64,000 nucleotides of DNA, from assembly GCA_036985715.1 (NCBI GenBank), contig BTQE01000003.1:1-64000 (forward strand), in the 5' to 3' direction. The notes below the pieces were generated by a model. The model was not told where the DNA came from. It saw only the letters and a program-made list of their open reading frames with translations, and searched no databases. Each line of letters starts with the position of its first letter. Within the stretch, counting starts at the first letter, position 1. Below are positions 41,356 through 50,220 of the stretch, piece after piece. The DNA comes from SMXL01 sp036985715. Its GTDB lineage: Bacteria > Bacteroidota > Rhodothermia > Rhodothermales > UBA10348. The translations under genes were made by a program, and so were the position numbers.

Positions 41356-42912
41356 ATGGTGAATGACTTCAGGCAACGTCGTTTGATTCCAATGACAAGG
41401 CGAGCTGCTCATACATATTCTTCCGCGCGAAGAGTGGTCGTACTCCTCTTCGTGTCGGTCTCTGTTATGATGACAGTCGGATCATCGGTCTCCGACCGGG
41501 GCACCGCCCAAATCGATCGAATATCCTTTTCCCCCACCGGCGAGTCAGAATATCATCTTCGTCTTCACAGCGACGATGAAATTCCATGGTTCAGTACCAC
41601 CGACCTGGAAGAGATGGAGGGACTCAGGCTTACGTTGCTCAACACCCGACTCGCACCCGACCCCGTGCTGGAGACAGCCGAAGGGCCCGTTCAAGGCTAC
41701 ACTGTCCGAGAGGAGAATGGGAAAGTGTTGTTGGATGTCGTATTTACGGTTCCAGGTCTGAATACGGCCGTTCACCAGGATCCCGACAGCTTCGACATGA
41801 TACTCGTGATCACCGGCGACTTCAATCTTCCATCCGTCAAGAGTCTGTCGCTTGCCGAGTTGCTTTCGTCCTCACAATCCGATTCGATTGATACGGTATC
41901 TCTGATGCCAGGGACACCAGAAGATCTGATCGACTCTTCCACCCTGTCACGAGAGAGCCGCCCGAGCACGCCCATACCGAATCGGATCTCGGTCGCCGGT
42001 CCGGCTGCGCTTCCCAGGAGAGCCGACATTGCAAACATCGAAAAATCATCTAAGGGTAAATCGAACGGAATCGCCGGTTCAACGCCCGAGACCGTAGTAA
42101 GCGACATGGATCGGCTGTTCGCCAGTGCGCTGAGTAAAAACGCTCCATCGAAGCAGGAAAAATCGTCGGTGGACAACCGTCAATCGAACACACCCGGTAG
42201 TCAGTGGAAATTGGATACGATCGTAATCGATGCCGGACACGGAGGATGGGATGAAGGAGCATTCGGACCGGGCGGTACGCTCGAGAAAGACCTTGCACTT
42301 GATCTGGCGATGGAACTTGGACAGTTGTTGAGCAAAAAGCTTGGCGTCAATGTCGTATACACGCGTACAGACGATCGTTTCATTTCTCTGGCAGAGAGAG
42401 GTCGTATAGCCAATCAAGCTGGTGGCAAGCTGTTTCTTTCTATTCATGCGAACTCATCCAAGTATCGATCGGCTCGAGGAACGGAGACGTTCTTCCTGGG
42501 AATTCACCGATCTGATTCCGCACAAGTTGTGATGGAGCGCGAAAATGAAGTCATAAAATTGGAATCAGACAGCGATCAGTATCGCAAGTATACCCAGGCT
42601 TCGCTGGCTCGACAGGCACTGGCGCAGAGCTCGTTCATGCGTCACAGTGAAAGGCTCGCCGAGGTCGTACAGAAACACTTCCGAGACGGTGCGATTAGAC
42701 GGGATCGCGGAGTGAAGCAGGCCGGGTTTTATGTCCTGTTCGGAGCGTCCATGCCCGCTGTTTTGATTGAATTGGGATTCCTGACCAATCCGTATGAGGA
42801 GAGATTCCTCGCCTCCGCCGACGGGCAAACGTCAATGGCGAATGCTATCTTCCGAGCAGTAGAAACCTTTAAGCTCGAATACGAGAAGTCGCTTCAAATT
42901 GCTTCTCAGTAG
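41356..42912 (+). CDS. N-acetylmuramoyl-L-alanine amidase (Amidase_3, AmiC-like), 518 aa
   Basis: A zinc amidase that cuts stem peptides from glycan strands during cell separation. The start may be 41356 or the ATG at 41392; a membrane or signal segment (VVVLLFVSVSVMMTVG) follows. Residues about 50-150 look like an AMIN-type beta domain, then a Ser/Pro-rich linker. The catalytic domain runs about 285-510: IVIDAGHGGWDEGA with zinc ligand His295, LEKDLALDLA with the Glu ligand, FLSIHANSS with the second His, and catalytic Glu472 in VLIELGFLTNPYEE. It stands apart from the sigma operon, behind its terminator, and precedes apt by 24 bp. Confidence 0.9.
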   Translation: MVNDFRQRRLIPMTRRAAHTYSSARRVVVLLFVSVSVMMTVGSSVSDRGTAQIDRISFSPTGESEYHLRLHSDDEIPWFSTTDLEEMEGLRLTLLNTRLAPDPVLETAEGPVQGYTVREENGKVLLDVVFTVPGLNTAVHQDPDSFDMILVITGDFNLPSVKSLSLAELLSSSQSDSIDTVSLMPGTPEDLIDSSTLSRESRPSTPIPNRISVAGPAALPRRADIANIEKSSKGKSNGIAGSTPETVVSDMDRLFASALSKNAPSKQEKSSVDNRQSNTPGSQWKLDTIVIDAGHGGWDEGAFGPGGTLEKDLALDLAMELGQLLSKKLGVNVVYTRTDDRFISLAERGRIANQAGGKLFLSIHANSSKYRSARGTETFFLGIHRSDSAQVVMERENEVIKLESDSDQYRKYTQASLARQALAQSSFMRHSERLAEVVQKHFRDGAIRRDRGVKQAGFYVLFGASMPAVLIELGFLTNPYEERFLASADGQTSMANAIFRAVETFKLEYEKSLQIASQ

Positions 42913-42936
42913 CAGAATCGTAGAGATTGTGCCATT

Positions 42937-43458
42937 ATGATGGATCGCCTGACCCAGGCCGTTCGTACCGTCGCTGATTTTCCGTCTCCTGGAATTCAAT
43001 TCAAGGACATAACGCCGATTCTGTTAGATTCGAAGCTGCTTCGGTTCGCGGTTGATTGCCTGGCGGATCCATATCGCAATGCCGGAATTACGAAAGTAGT
43101 CGGTATCGAAGCGCGCGGTTTCATTCTCGGTGCCATGTTGGCTGATGAACTGGACGCGGGATTTATCCCGGTGCGCAAGAAAGGAAAGCTTCCTTATACC
43201 ACAATCGTGGAGACCTATTCGCTGGAATACGGCACGGACACGATCGAAATGCATATCGATGCTATTCATGAAACAGATCGGGTTCTGATTCACGACGATG
43301 TGATTGCGACGGGGGGTACTGCGGCTGCAACACATCGCCTCGTTACGTTTGGAGGAGGCTGTGTCGCCGGATATTCATTTCTGGTGGAAATCCTGGATCT
43401 AAAAGGCCGCGACCTGCTTGAGAATACCATACCGGTACATTCCCTTCTTAGATACTGA
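42937..43458 (+). CDS. apt: Adenine phosphoribosyltransferase, 173 aa
   Basis: Purine salvage enzyme making AMP from adenine and PRPP in the cytoplasm. The whole family sequence is present: opening DFPSPGIQFKDITPIL, GIEARGFILGAML, FIPVRKKGKLP, SLEYGTDTIEMH and the PRPP loop HDDVIATGGTAAA. Length is standard. The start may be either of two adjacent ATG codons. It lies 24 bp behind the amidase gene and could be read with it; it converges with ridA. Confidence 0.95.
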   Translation: MMDRLTQAVRTVADFPSPGIQFKDITPILLDSKLLRFAVDCLADPYRNAGITKVVGIEARGFILGAMLADELDAGFIPVRKKGKLPYTTIVETYSLEYGTDTIEMHIDAIHETDRVLIHDDVIATGGTAAATHRLVTFGGGCVAGYSFLVEILDLKGRDLLENTIPVHSLLRY

Positions 43459-43479
43459 GCCAATCTGAGCGCGAATGCC

Positions 43480-43881
43480 TCATCGCACCGCCGTGCAAGA
43501 AATCTCTACACGAGCACCTCTGGGAAGAGCAGCGACCTGAACGGCTTCTCGGGCGGGCGCATCCTCGCCGAAGTATCGCGCATAAATCTCGTTGACCTGC
43601 CCGTAATCGCTGATATCAGTCAGATACACACGACACTGGACGACGTGCTCCATCTCTAGATCTGCTGCGTGAAGAAGCGCCAGGAGGTTGTTGAGAACCT
43701 GCTCCGTTTCGGCTTCGATACCGTCTGAGAGCATATGACCCGTCGCGGGGTCGATCGCGATCTGCCCTGAGCAGTAAAGAGTATCGCCCACCATAATGGC
43801 CTGGCTATATGGTCCAATGGCTGCCGGAGCCCCCGATGTCTTTATTCGGGACCGCTCGACGGATACATCTTTTCTTCCCAT
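43480..43881 (-). CDS. ridA: RidA-family reactive enamine/imine deaminase, 133 aa
   Basis: A small trimeric enzyme that hydrolyses 2-aminoacrylate and related enamines leaking from PLP-dependent amino-acid enzymes. Typical segments are SGAPAAIGPYSQAI, LYCSGQIAIDPATG, EQVLNNLLALL, CRVYLTDISDYG, PAREAVQVAALPRGARVEISCTAV, including the active-site Arg and the conserved Cys-Thr end. Length is normal. Monocistronic, convergent with apt, and consistent with heavy amino-acid catabolism. Confidence 0.95.
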   Translation of the reverse strand: MGRKDVSVERSRIKTSGAPAAIGPYSQAIMVGDTLYCSGQIAIDPATGHMLSDGIEAETEQVLNNLLALLHAADLEMEHVVQCRVYLTDISDYGQVNEIYARYFGEDAPAREAVQVAALPRGARVEISCTAVR

Positions 43882-43999
43882 ACGATTTACTACACCGCGT
43901 ATCTTTGTCTAAACATTGGTTGTTGAGTTGACTGCTAAATTGAAGCGTACAAGAGCACAACACAAGCGAATATTCTTCTAAGAACAAACGACCTACGGT

Positions 44000-44800
44000 A
44001 TGGATTTCGGACTGGAGGGCGCTTCCGCGTTCGTCGCAGGGGCAAGTAGCGGCCTCGGCAAGGCGATTGCGACGGAACTGGTTTCGGAGGGCTGTCATGT
44101 GGCAATTTGCTCGCGAGATCAGGCTCGAGTTGAAGCGGCTGCCGAGGATCTCAATCAATTGGGAAAAGGTCGCACGTTGCCAGTCGTTTGTGATGTGACG
44201 GTTGAAGACCAGATTCAGGCTGCCCTTCAGCTAGCGGCGGAGGCCTTGGGCGGGCTCAACATCCTGGTGACAAACGCAGGTGGTCCTCCATCGGGCTTCG
44301 TAGAAGATTTTGATGCCGAAGCCTGGCGCGACGCGCTAGAGCTGAATTTGATGAGTACGATCAATCTGTCGCGACATGCGCTGCCCTTTCTTCGGGCTGC
44401 AGCGAAAGACAGTTTTGCAAGGATCCTGATGGTCACGTCATTGACATCCAAACAGCCCGTACCCAGCCTTTATTTGTCAAACGTGTCGCGGGCAGGGGTT
44501 CAGGGATTCGCGAAAAGCCTTTCGGAAGAGCTTGGGCCGGAGGGTATCACGGTCAACACGATTCTACCCGGGTACACACGAACGGACCGACTTCGTCATT
44601 TATCTGAAGCCCAGAGTGAACGCTCCGGCAAGTCCATTGAGGAAATCGAGGCTGATTGGGGACAAAACTGCGCCCTCAAGAGGATCGGTACCGAAACCGA
44701 GATTGCCGCAGCGGCAACCTTTCTTCTGAGTCGCAGAGCGAGCTATATCACGGGTATCGCACTTTCGGTGGATGGAGGGGCGGTAAAGTCGTTGCTGTAG
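44000..44800 (+). CDS. Short-chain dehydrogenase/reductase with altered active site, 266 aa
   Basis: A Rossmann-fold SDR. The cofactor motif is AGASSGLG (residues 13-20) and NAGG is at 92-95; Ser147 occupies the catalytic Ser position (MVTSLTS). Where the Tyr-x3-Lys pair should stand, the sequence is YLSNVSRAGV: Ser160 aligns with the Tyr and Arg164 with the Lys. This substitution recurs, as I recall, in a branch of SDRs annotated as FabG-like, whose reaction is uncertain. The C-terminal motif ITGIALSVDGGAVKSLL is intact. It ends 2 bp before the next gene, so the two are translationally linked. Confidence 0.88.
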   Translation: MDFGLEGASAFVAGASSGLGKAIATELVSEGCHVAICSRDQARVEAAAEDLNQLGKGRTLPVVCDVTVEDQIQAALQLAAEALGGLNILVTNAGGPPSGFVEDFDAEAWRDALELNLMSTINLSRHALPFLRAAAKDSFARILMVTSLTSKQPVPSLYLSNVSRAGVQGFAKSLSEELGPEGITVNTILPGYTRTDRLRHLSEAQSERSGKSIEEIEADWGQNCALKRIGTETEIAAAATFLLSRRASYITGIALSVDGGAVKSLL

Positions 44801-44802
44801 GT

Positions 44803-45756
44803 ATGCGGGCACTCCTGACGTTTTCGATGGTAGCTCTCTCGCTTCAGTTGAGCCCATTCATAGCGATGGCGCAGATCGGAGGGCCTTCTCAAGGTCCATT
44901 CATCCTGGTACTTGGCATCGCACAGGATGCCGGCGTCCCACAGTCAGGCGATCACACTCATCCCGGATGGACCGATCCGGAATATGCTCATCTCGCGACG
45001 AGCCTGGGATTGGTTGATCCGAATTCGGGAAAGAAATGGATGTTCGATGCAAGTCCGGATTTTCGCCAGCAGTGGTATTTGCTCGAACGAACAGAACCGT
45101 CATCCAACCAACTGACTCCAGACGGAATATTTCTCACTCACGCGCATATCGGACACTACACGGGACTTATGTTCTTGGGGCACGAATCTATAGGAGCGTC
45201 GAGCGTATCGGTCTACGCGATGCCCCTCATGGCCGAATTTCTGGAGCTTAACGGTCCGTGGGAGCAGCTGGTCCGTTATCAAAATATTCGCTTGCGCCGA
45301 ATGGGTGAAAATATTCCAGTGCGACTGACTAATGAGATTCAGGTGATTCCGTTTTTAGTTCCCCACCGTCAGGAATACTCAGAGGTTGTGGGCTATCGAA
45401 TTGAGGGACCCAATCGAACAGCCCTCTTTATTCCTGATATCGATAGCTGGGAAGAGTGGGACGACCAAGGCCGTCGGTTAGAAGGCGTTTTGCAATCCGT
45501 CGATCTCGCATTCATAGACGGCTCCTTTTTCGCGAATGGAGAAATCCCAGGGAGAGATATGAGCGGGTTTCCGCATCCGTTTATCTCCCAAACCATGAAT
45601 CGCTTGAAAAACCTACCAGACACTCAACGCGCAAAAATCAGATTCATTCATCTGAATCATACGAATCCTGCTCTGAATCTGGAATCGGAAGCCGCGAAGT
45701 CTGTAATAGACGCTGGGTTCGGCTTGGCTCGACGTCTTGAGCGATATGATCTATGA
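44803..45756 (+). CDS. Exported PqqB-like metallo-beta-lactamase-fold hydrolase, 317 aa
   Basis: An MBL-fold protein with an N-terminal signal peptide (LLTFSMVALSLQLSPFIAMAQ). Zinc ligands are in THAHIGHYTG (HxHxxH-like), with further ligands in PDIDSW and HLNHTNP. LVLGIAQDAGVPQSG and the FIHLNHTNPAL segment are PqqB-like. No pqq genes are nearby, so a role in PQQ synthesis is not implied, although a PQQ-type dehydrogenase is encoded at 2-4 kb. The ATG at 44803, 2 bp behind the SDR stop, is clearly the start. The 3' end overlaps the convergent DinB gene by 6 bp. Confidence 0.8.
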   Translation: MRALLTFSMVALSLQLSPFIAMAQIGGPSQGPFILVLGIAQDAGVPQSGDHTHPGWTDPEYAHLATSLGLVDPNSGKKWMFDASPDFRQQWYLLERTEPSSNQLTPDGIFLTHAHIGHYTGLMFLGHESIGASSVSVYAMPLMAEFLELNGPWEQLVRYQNIRLRRMGENIPVRLTNEIQVIPFLVPHRQEYSEVVGYRIEGPNRTALFIPDIDSWEEWDDQGRRLEGVLQSVDLAFIDGSFFANGEIPGRDMSGFPHPFISQTMNRLKNLPDTQRAKIRFIHLNHTNPALNLESEAAKSVIDAGFGLARRLERYDL

Positions 45757-46332
45757 TGGAACCCGAGCGCGGTCCTCGTTGCCGAGTTCCAGAATCACTT
45801 TTCGTATTTTAGCGATTTGAGCCATGTGTCGACGAGCGTGTATAACCACAATGGCCAGTCCATCGGCGAGTGAAAATCGAATCAGCGGCGATACCGGTGA
45901 GGAAAAACGAACCAGATTAAAATCCCGTCCGTCGACCCGCCGAATCAAATCCGAAAGTTCATCTAGCTGTGAGTTGAAATCATTCCGGGTAGACGAGCAA
46001 TCCGTAGTGGGTACGGGTTTGAATTTTTTTGGTGCAGACAGGCGTCGCCTGGATGACGGCGAAAGATTGGAAAGAAATATCTTGCCTATCCATGATGGCC
46101 GGTAGGATAGGGAGCTGTTGTCAATCGTTGGTGAGTCGTTAGCGGCTTTCTGCAGACGGGGTAGATATTCATTCCCTGTTTTAGTGATGTGCGCGACGCA
46201 TGAGAGAATGGACCAAGACTTCGGTGCAGGCGGCCGTTGCATCTCTTCATCTGAGAGATCTGACGTCAGCCTGTGAAGCTCCGTTCGAAGGTGCTCGATG
46301 TCGTCGAGGAGCTCATTCAGAAATGGATTCAT
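45751..46332 (-). CDS. DinB-family protein, 193 aa
   Basis: A four-helix-bundle metal protein of the DinB/YfiT superfamily. Metal-binding histidines are seen in SCVAHITKTGNEY (residues about 55) and in VIHARRHMAQIAKIRK near the C-terminus (HxxxH). Members act as thiol transferases or hydrolases or have unknown roles. Start at 46330-46332 (MNPFLNELLDDIEHLR); an ATG ten codons upstream is possible. It is the last gene of a minus-strand run that starts at the RNase gene. Confidence 0.75.
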   Translation of the reverse strand: MNPFLNELLDDIEHLRTELHRLTSDLSDEEMQRPPAPKSWSILSCVAHITKTGNEYLPRLQKAANDSPTIDNSSLSYRPSWIGKIFLSNLSPSSRRRLSAPKKFKPVPTTDCSSTRNDFNSQLDELSDLIRRVDGRDFNLVRFSSPVSPLIRFSLADGLAIVVIHARRHMAQIAKIRKVILELGNEDRARVPS

Positions 46333-46426
46333 TTCGCGCTTTTCGCTTCGAAATTTTATCATTCAATCGATGGCCAGGCACAATTAAGGTACCGTTTCGT
46401 CCTCCCACCCCCAAAAGACAGCCCGT

Positions 46427-47230
46427 CTATGCGCCGACCGAAAATGACAGACCATCGTAGGCGAAAGCAACGCCATCAGGGAGTTTGGCGTCTTCATCAG
46501 CATGGAGCACACTGTGAGCCATGTGAATGAAATACGTCTGGCGGGCTCCTATTTGCTGCGCAACCTCTACTGCCTGCGAAATGGTCAGGTGCTTTGAATG
46601 CGGACGATGCCGAAGGGCATCGAGTACGAGCACATCCAGGTCCTGAAGCAGCGATACACTCTCATCCGGAACGCCGCTCGTGTCCGTGAGATAGGCAAAA
46701 TTCCCGATTCGATATCCGTAGATCAAAAAATCACCATGCTCAACCGGTACGGGAATGACTGTTGTCTTCTTCCTCTCGTCGTCCCGACTGGCCACCTGAA
46801 ACGATTCTTCAACCGCTTTCAACTCCAAATTGGGCGTACCTGGATACGTTCCGTCACGAAAAATGTAGGCGAACATACGGTCGAGAACTTCAGCCGAATT
46901 GGGAGAGGTGTAACAGGGGATGGCCGTTCTATTCTCGAACAGGAATGGACGAAGATCGTCAAGACCCACGACATGATCAAAGTGATGATGTGTAATCAGA
47001 ACGGCATCAACATTAGCTATTCCGGCCCGAATTGCCTGCGCGCGAAAATCGGGGCCAACGTCGATGATCAAATCAACTCCTTGCGCCTTCACGTAACAGG
47101 AGCACCGAAGTCGTTTGTCCCGGGGATCATCGGACAGACAGACGGGACATGAACATCCGATCACAGGTATCCCTGTGGACGTGCCCGTTCCGAGAATTAT
47201 GATATGAATTCCGTCGTCCTCAATCATCAT
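46427..47230 (-). CDS. PhnP-like metallo-beta-lactamase-fold hydrolase, 267 aa
   Basis: A cytoplasmic MBL phosphodiesterase-like protein. The glycine-rich start ILGTGTSTGIPVIGC, the Cys-rich CSCPVC segment, THHHFDHVVGLDDLRPF (zinc motif), VEHGDFLIYGYRIGNFAYLTD and the late IHMAHSV-type His are those of the PhnP/YycJ-like branch, which hydrolyses cyclic phosphodiesters. No phosphonate genes are nearby, so substrate is open. The start overlaps the previous small gene by 11 bp. Confidence 0.85.
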   Translation of the reverse strand: MMIEDDGIHIIILGTGTSTGIPVIGCSCPVCLSDDPRDKRLRCSCYVKAQGVDLIIDVGPDFRAQAIRAGIANVDAVLITHHHFDHVVGLDDLRPFLFENRTAIPCYTSPNSAEVLDRMFAYIFRDGTYPGTPNLELKAVEESFQVASRDDERKKTTVIPVPVEHGDFLIYGYRIGNFAYLTDTSGVPDESVSLLQDLDVLVLDALRHRPHSKHLTISQAVEVAQQIGARQTYFIHMAHSVLHADEDAKLPDGVAFAYDGLSFSVGA

Positions 47231-47510
47231 CTTCCGTCTCGAATTCGAGAAGCGCGTTGGCTTTCCAGGTTTCTTCGAGAGCTTGTCGAACGGCAGGTCT
47301 CAAATAGACGGAATCGACAGGAAGATTTTTAAGGGCTTCGGCCAACACGGCGACATGAATTTCAGGTGGATGCTGGCGGTTGAGCATCAAAATCTCTTCC
47401 CCATTGCGAATACAGTACCCTCCTCTGAAATTTCCTTTTTCTCTTCTGACCCGCACATCGAGTTGACGGGCGGCATCTTCGAGTTCCTTAGCGATTTGCG
47501 ACGACTTCAT
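47220..47510 (-). CDS. Conserved-looking hypothetical protein, 96 aa
   Basis: A small, acidic-tailed soluble protein: helical start (SQIAKELEDAARQLDVRVRR), a short beta region (GNFRGGYCIRNGEEILMLN), then helix and a C-terminal run of acidic residues. Not recognised. It lies between the barrel gene and the MBL gene, overlapping the latter by 11 bp, so it is probably expressed with it. Confidence 0.7.
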   Translation of the reverse strand: MKSSQIAKELEDAARQLDVRVRREKGNFRGGYCIRNGEEILMLNRQHPPEIHVAVLAEALKNLPVDSVYLRPAVRQALEETWKANALLEFETEDDD

Positions 47511-47558
47511 TCCTGCTGCGATTCAAGTTCTGTTTGTCATTGGGGCGAATGGTCTTCT

Positions 47559-48335
47559 CTACCAAAATACGCCAATTCGGACTCCGTGCTCCTTGCCAGT
47601 GAAATTCTGATCGCTTCCGAACTGCGCTTCCAGGTCCCACCTTTGCCAGCGAAAGGAATAACCCAATGCGATTCCGATTTCTCCGGACACTGGCCCGAGC
47701 GTCAATTCTACGTCTGCATCCAGGAGTGTGGAGGTTCCACTTCCCAATCCGAACGAACTCGATGCCAAACCGAAGAATGGCATGAGATGGGCTGATATAC
47801 GGGTAAATCCACTTTCACGTAAAACACCCACACCGATTCCGATCGCCAGCACCGTTGATTCAAATCGATCAATGGATCCTTCCGACATGTCGGTTGAAAC
47901 GCGGCGATAGCCACTGTGAAGGGCGACAGGAACAACAAATTGCGTATTCGCCTCCCGCATCCCTGGAAAGGGTCTGAGTGCACCACTCAACCGTATGACG
48001 GTCTGCAATAGTTCCAGGTCACCCCCCTCTTCGCCGATACCATTTTGCGATCCTCGGCCCAGGGACACGAGAATCCCCGGCCTGGAAAAGAAGATCCCAA
48101 AGACGGGATCAGAAAATCTATAGTCCTGCAGTACGGTACAATTACCGTCCCCGTCACTACTTAAACAGGACGGGTCGTCGGGAGTAAAATCCGGAATCGA
48201 ATAAGAGAAGCCTGCAGACTGACGCAGAGCGCCCCGTGAACCGTAGTCCCTTTGTCTGGCTTCGGTCTCAATCACTAAGCCAAAAAAGATCAGAATTGAG
48301 AGTGCACCAATCTTACTGATTTTGTTTCCGGTCAC
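47559..48335 (-). CDS. Probable outer-membrane beta-barrel protein, 258 aa
   Basis: An exported barrel-like protein. The GTG at 48333-48335 is the best start because it directly precedes a signal peptide (ISKIGALSILIFFGLVIETEA); the frame is open further up inside the RNase gene but reads as non-signal sequence. Amphipathic strands (FGIFFSRPGILVSLG, ISAHLMPFFGLASSSFG) run to a C-terminal aromatic (GVRIGVFW), the usual barrel end. A CLSSDGDGNC loop could form a disulfide and bind calcium. The start overlaps the end of the RNase gene by 23 bp, so it is translationally coupled to it. Function unknown. Confidence 0.7.
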   Translation of the reverse strand: MTGNKISKIGALSILIFFGLVIETEARQRDYGSRGALRQSAGFSYSIPDFTPDDPSCLSSDGDGNCTVLQDYRFSDPVFGIFFSRPGILVSLGRGSQNGIGEEGGDLELLQTVIRLSGALRPFPGMREANTQFVVPVALHSGYRRVSTDMSEGSIDRFESTVLAIGIGVGVLRESGFTRISAHLMPFFGLASSSFGLGSGTSTLLDADVELTLGPVSGEIGIALGYSFRWQRWDLEAQFGSDQNFTGKEHGVRIGVFW

Positions 48336-50220
48336 CGACGTTCTTTTTTCCTCGATTTCTGCGCGGGTTCCGTTTTTGCCTATTTGGCCGAGACGAAATT
48401 TCCTTGCCTGTTTTTCCGTCAAAAAATCTGAACCCGAGCGGATCCATCCGAACGTCTGACTCGACACTGATCCGAATTTTGTGTCTTAGAGACCACCGCG
48501 TCGCCTGTGCTGGAAACTTCCGATTCAGGTAGGCTGCCGTAAACGGATGAACAATAAGTTTTACGGGTCCTGACCGGTCCGATTCCCGATAAGCCACGAG
48601 CCAATCTTCAATTTTTCCGATTACGTCCTCCGGCTCGATCGGCGGCCCGTGCTTCTGGCGAACCTCCTGCCGACGGCCCGATTCCCGTTCTCGACTTCCA
48701 TCCTTCGTATCGGTCGCTTCCTCCAAGGAAAACGTGGCGGTAATACTGGGTCTCAATCTCTGACGGGTAATCTGAATCAGACCGAAATCGCTCATCGGAA
48801 GCACCTTCGTAACGGCCCGGTCCTTCCTGAACTCACGTCTGAGCAGATCATGTACTTTCCGCCGGTTTCGCTCCTGCCGCATGTCGATAAAATCGACGAC
48901 CAAAATGCCCCCCAGATCCCTTAATCGAACCTGTTGAGCAATAATTTTTACCGCCTCGAGATTTACTTTGAGAGAGTTTTCCTCCTGACTCAACCCTCTA
49001 CCGGCTCGGCCCGAGTTAACGTCGACGACGTGCATCGCCTCAGTATGCTCTATGAAGAGATATCCACCGGACGGCAGTTCCACCCTACTCTCAAACGCTT
49101 GATCAACGGCCTTGTCAATGTTCACGGCCTTGAAGATTGGTTGTCTTGCGGTATGCTGTCGCACTTTGGGTGCCATCTTTGGAGCCACGGCCTGGATATA
49201 CCCCTTGATGTTCCGGTACAGGCGTGAGCTGTCGATGAGAATCCGGTCAAAGTCTTCCGAGAAAAAATCTCGAATGATTGAAGAAGCCATATTGACATCT
49301 TCATGAATGACCGTAGGTGGACGCCTGTGGCTTGCAAGTCGTTGTTCCACTTTCCGCCATTTCTCGACAAGCAGTCTCAAGTCGGTGTCGAGCGCTTTCG
49401 CATTGTGTCCTGACGCTACCGTCCGAACAATCACACCAAAACCCTCAGGCAGCAAACTCTTGGCGAGCGCCCGCAAGCGACGACGCTCCTTGAAGGACAT
49501 AATTTTCTTGGAGACTGCAACGTAATTCGCCATGGGAACCAGGACCAGGAATCTTCCAGCAAGCGAAATATCGGTCGTAACCCTGCTGCCCTTTGATTGA
49601 ATAGGCTCCTTACTGATGCGAACAAGAATCGGCTGGTCCTTTCGAAGGAATTTTACAGGATTGGGATTTCCGGTAGCACCATTTGTTCGGTCGGAGGATC
49701 GGCCAGAATCCCTCGTCCCGGAAGCTTTCTTCGCCTGCTGATGCTGATCCAATTGCCGCTGGCCACGAGACAATCGATCGGTAATGTGCGAATGCTCTTT
49801 GGCTCCGCCCTTTCCTGCGTTACCGACCTCCTCGATTTCATATTCCGTGTCCGCTCCGTCCGAGAAATTTTGATTTCCCGAATCTCGGCGCGGGTGGTGC
49901 CGCCCTTTCTTACTGATCTGATGAGAATATTTGGTTTTAAACGTCCCGACGTTTGGCTGGTCTTGTTTGATGAATTCCAGCCAATCCGGTAAGCTGTCAA
50001 TCAGATCTGAAAAGTGTAAAAAGGCATCCTGCTTTTGCCCAATATCGACGAATGCGGCCTGGATGCTTGGCATGACTCGCCGAACCTTACCGAGGAATAG
50101 GTTGCCAATCGTCCGCTCGTAGTCCTCGGTCTCGATAAAGAGTTCAGCCAGATCTCCATTTTCGACAATGGCGATTCTGGTCTGCTCCGGTTGGGCATTG
50201 ATAATAATTTCTTTAGACAT
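48313..50220 (-). CDS. rng: RNase E/G-family endoribonuclease without cysteines, 635 aa
   Basis: An endoribonuclease of the RNase E/G family acting on rRNA and mRNA. The ATG at 50218-50220 starts the family N-terminus (MSKEIIINAQPEQTRIAIVE). An S1 domain (GNLFLGKVRRVMPSIQAAFVDIG) is split by an insert of about 110 polar residues (roughly 75-188), absent from E. coli RNase G. Catalytic Asp positions stand in HVVDVNSGRAGRG and LVVDFIDMRQERNR. The zinc-link motif CPxC expected after TRQRLRPS is missing; the protein has no Cys at all. A basic tail (RPNRQKRNPRRNRGKKN) may bind RNA. A 790-bp gap precedes it, and a barrel gene overlaps its end. Confidence 0.92.
   Translation of the reverse strand: MSKEIIINAQPEQTRIAIVENGDLAELFIETEDYERTIGNLFLGKVRRVMPSIQAAFVDIGQKQDAFLHFSDLIDSLPDWLEFIKQDQPNVGTFKTKYSHQISKKGRHHPRRDSGNQNFSDGADTEYEIEEVGNAGKGGAKEHSHITDRLSRGQRQLDQHQQAKKASGTRDSGRSSDRTNGATGNPNPVKFLRKDQPILVRISKEPIQSKGSRVTTDISLAGRFLVLVPMANYVAVSKKIMSFKERRRLRALAKSLLPEGFGVIVRTVASGHNAKALDTDLRLLVEKWRKVEQRLASHRRPPTVIHEDVNMASSIIRDFFSEDFDRILIDSSRLYRNIKGYIQAVAPKMAPKVRQHTARQPIFKAVNIDKAVDQAFESRVELPSGGYLFIEHTEAMHVVDVNSGRAGRGLSQEENSLKVNLEAVKIIAQQVRLRDLGGILVVDFIDMRQERNRRKVHDLLRREFRKDRAVTKVLPMSDFGLIQITRQRLRPSITATFSLEEATDTKDGSRERESGRRQEVRQKHGPPIEPEDVIGKIEDWLVAYRESDRSGPVKLIVHPFTAAYLNRKFPAQATRWSLRHKIRISVESDVRMDPLGFRFFDGKTGKEISSRPNRQKRNPRRNRGKKNVGDRKQNQ

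Noticed and set aside
43900..43907. TATCTTTG as a Bacteroidetes-type -7 box for the SDR gene
   Set aside because: It matches TAnnTTTG, but no suitable -33 element precedes it, so the match may be chance.
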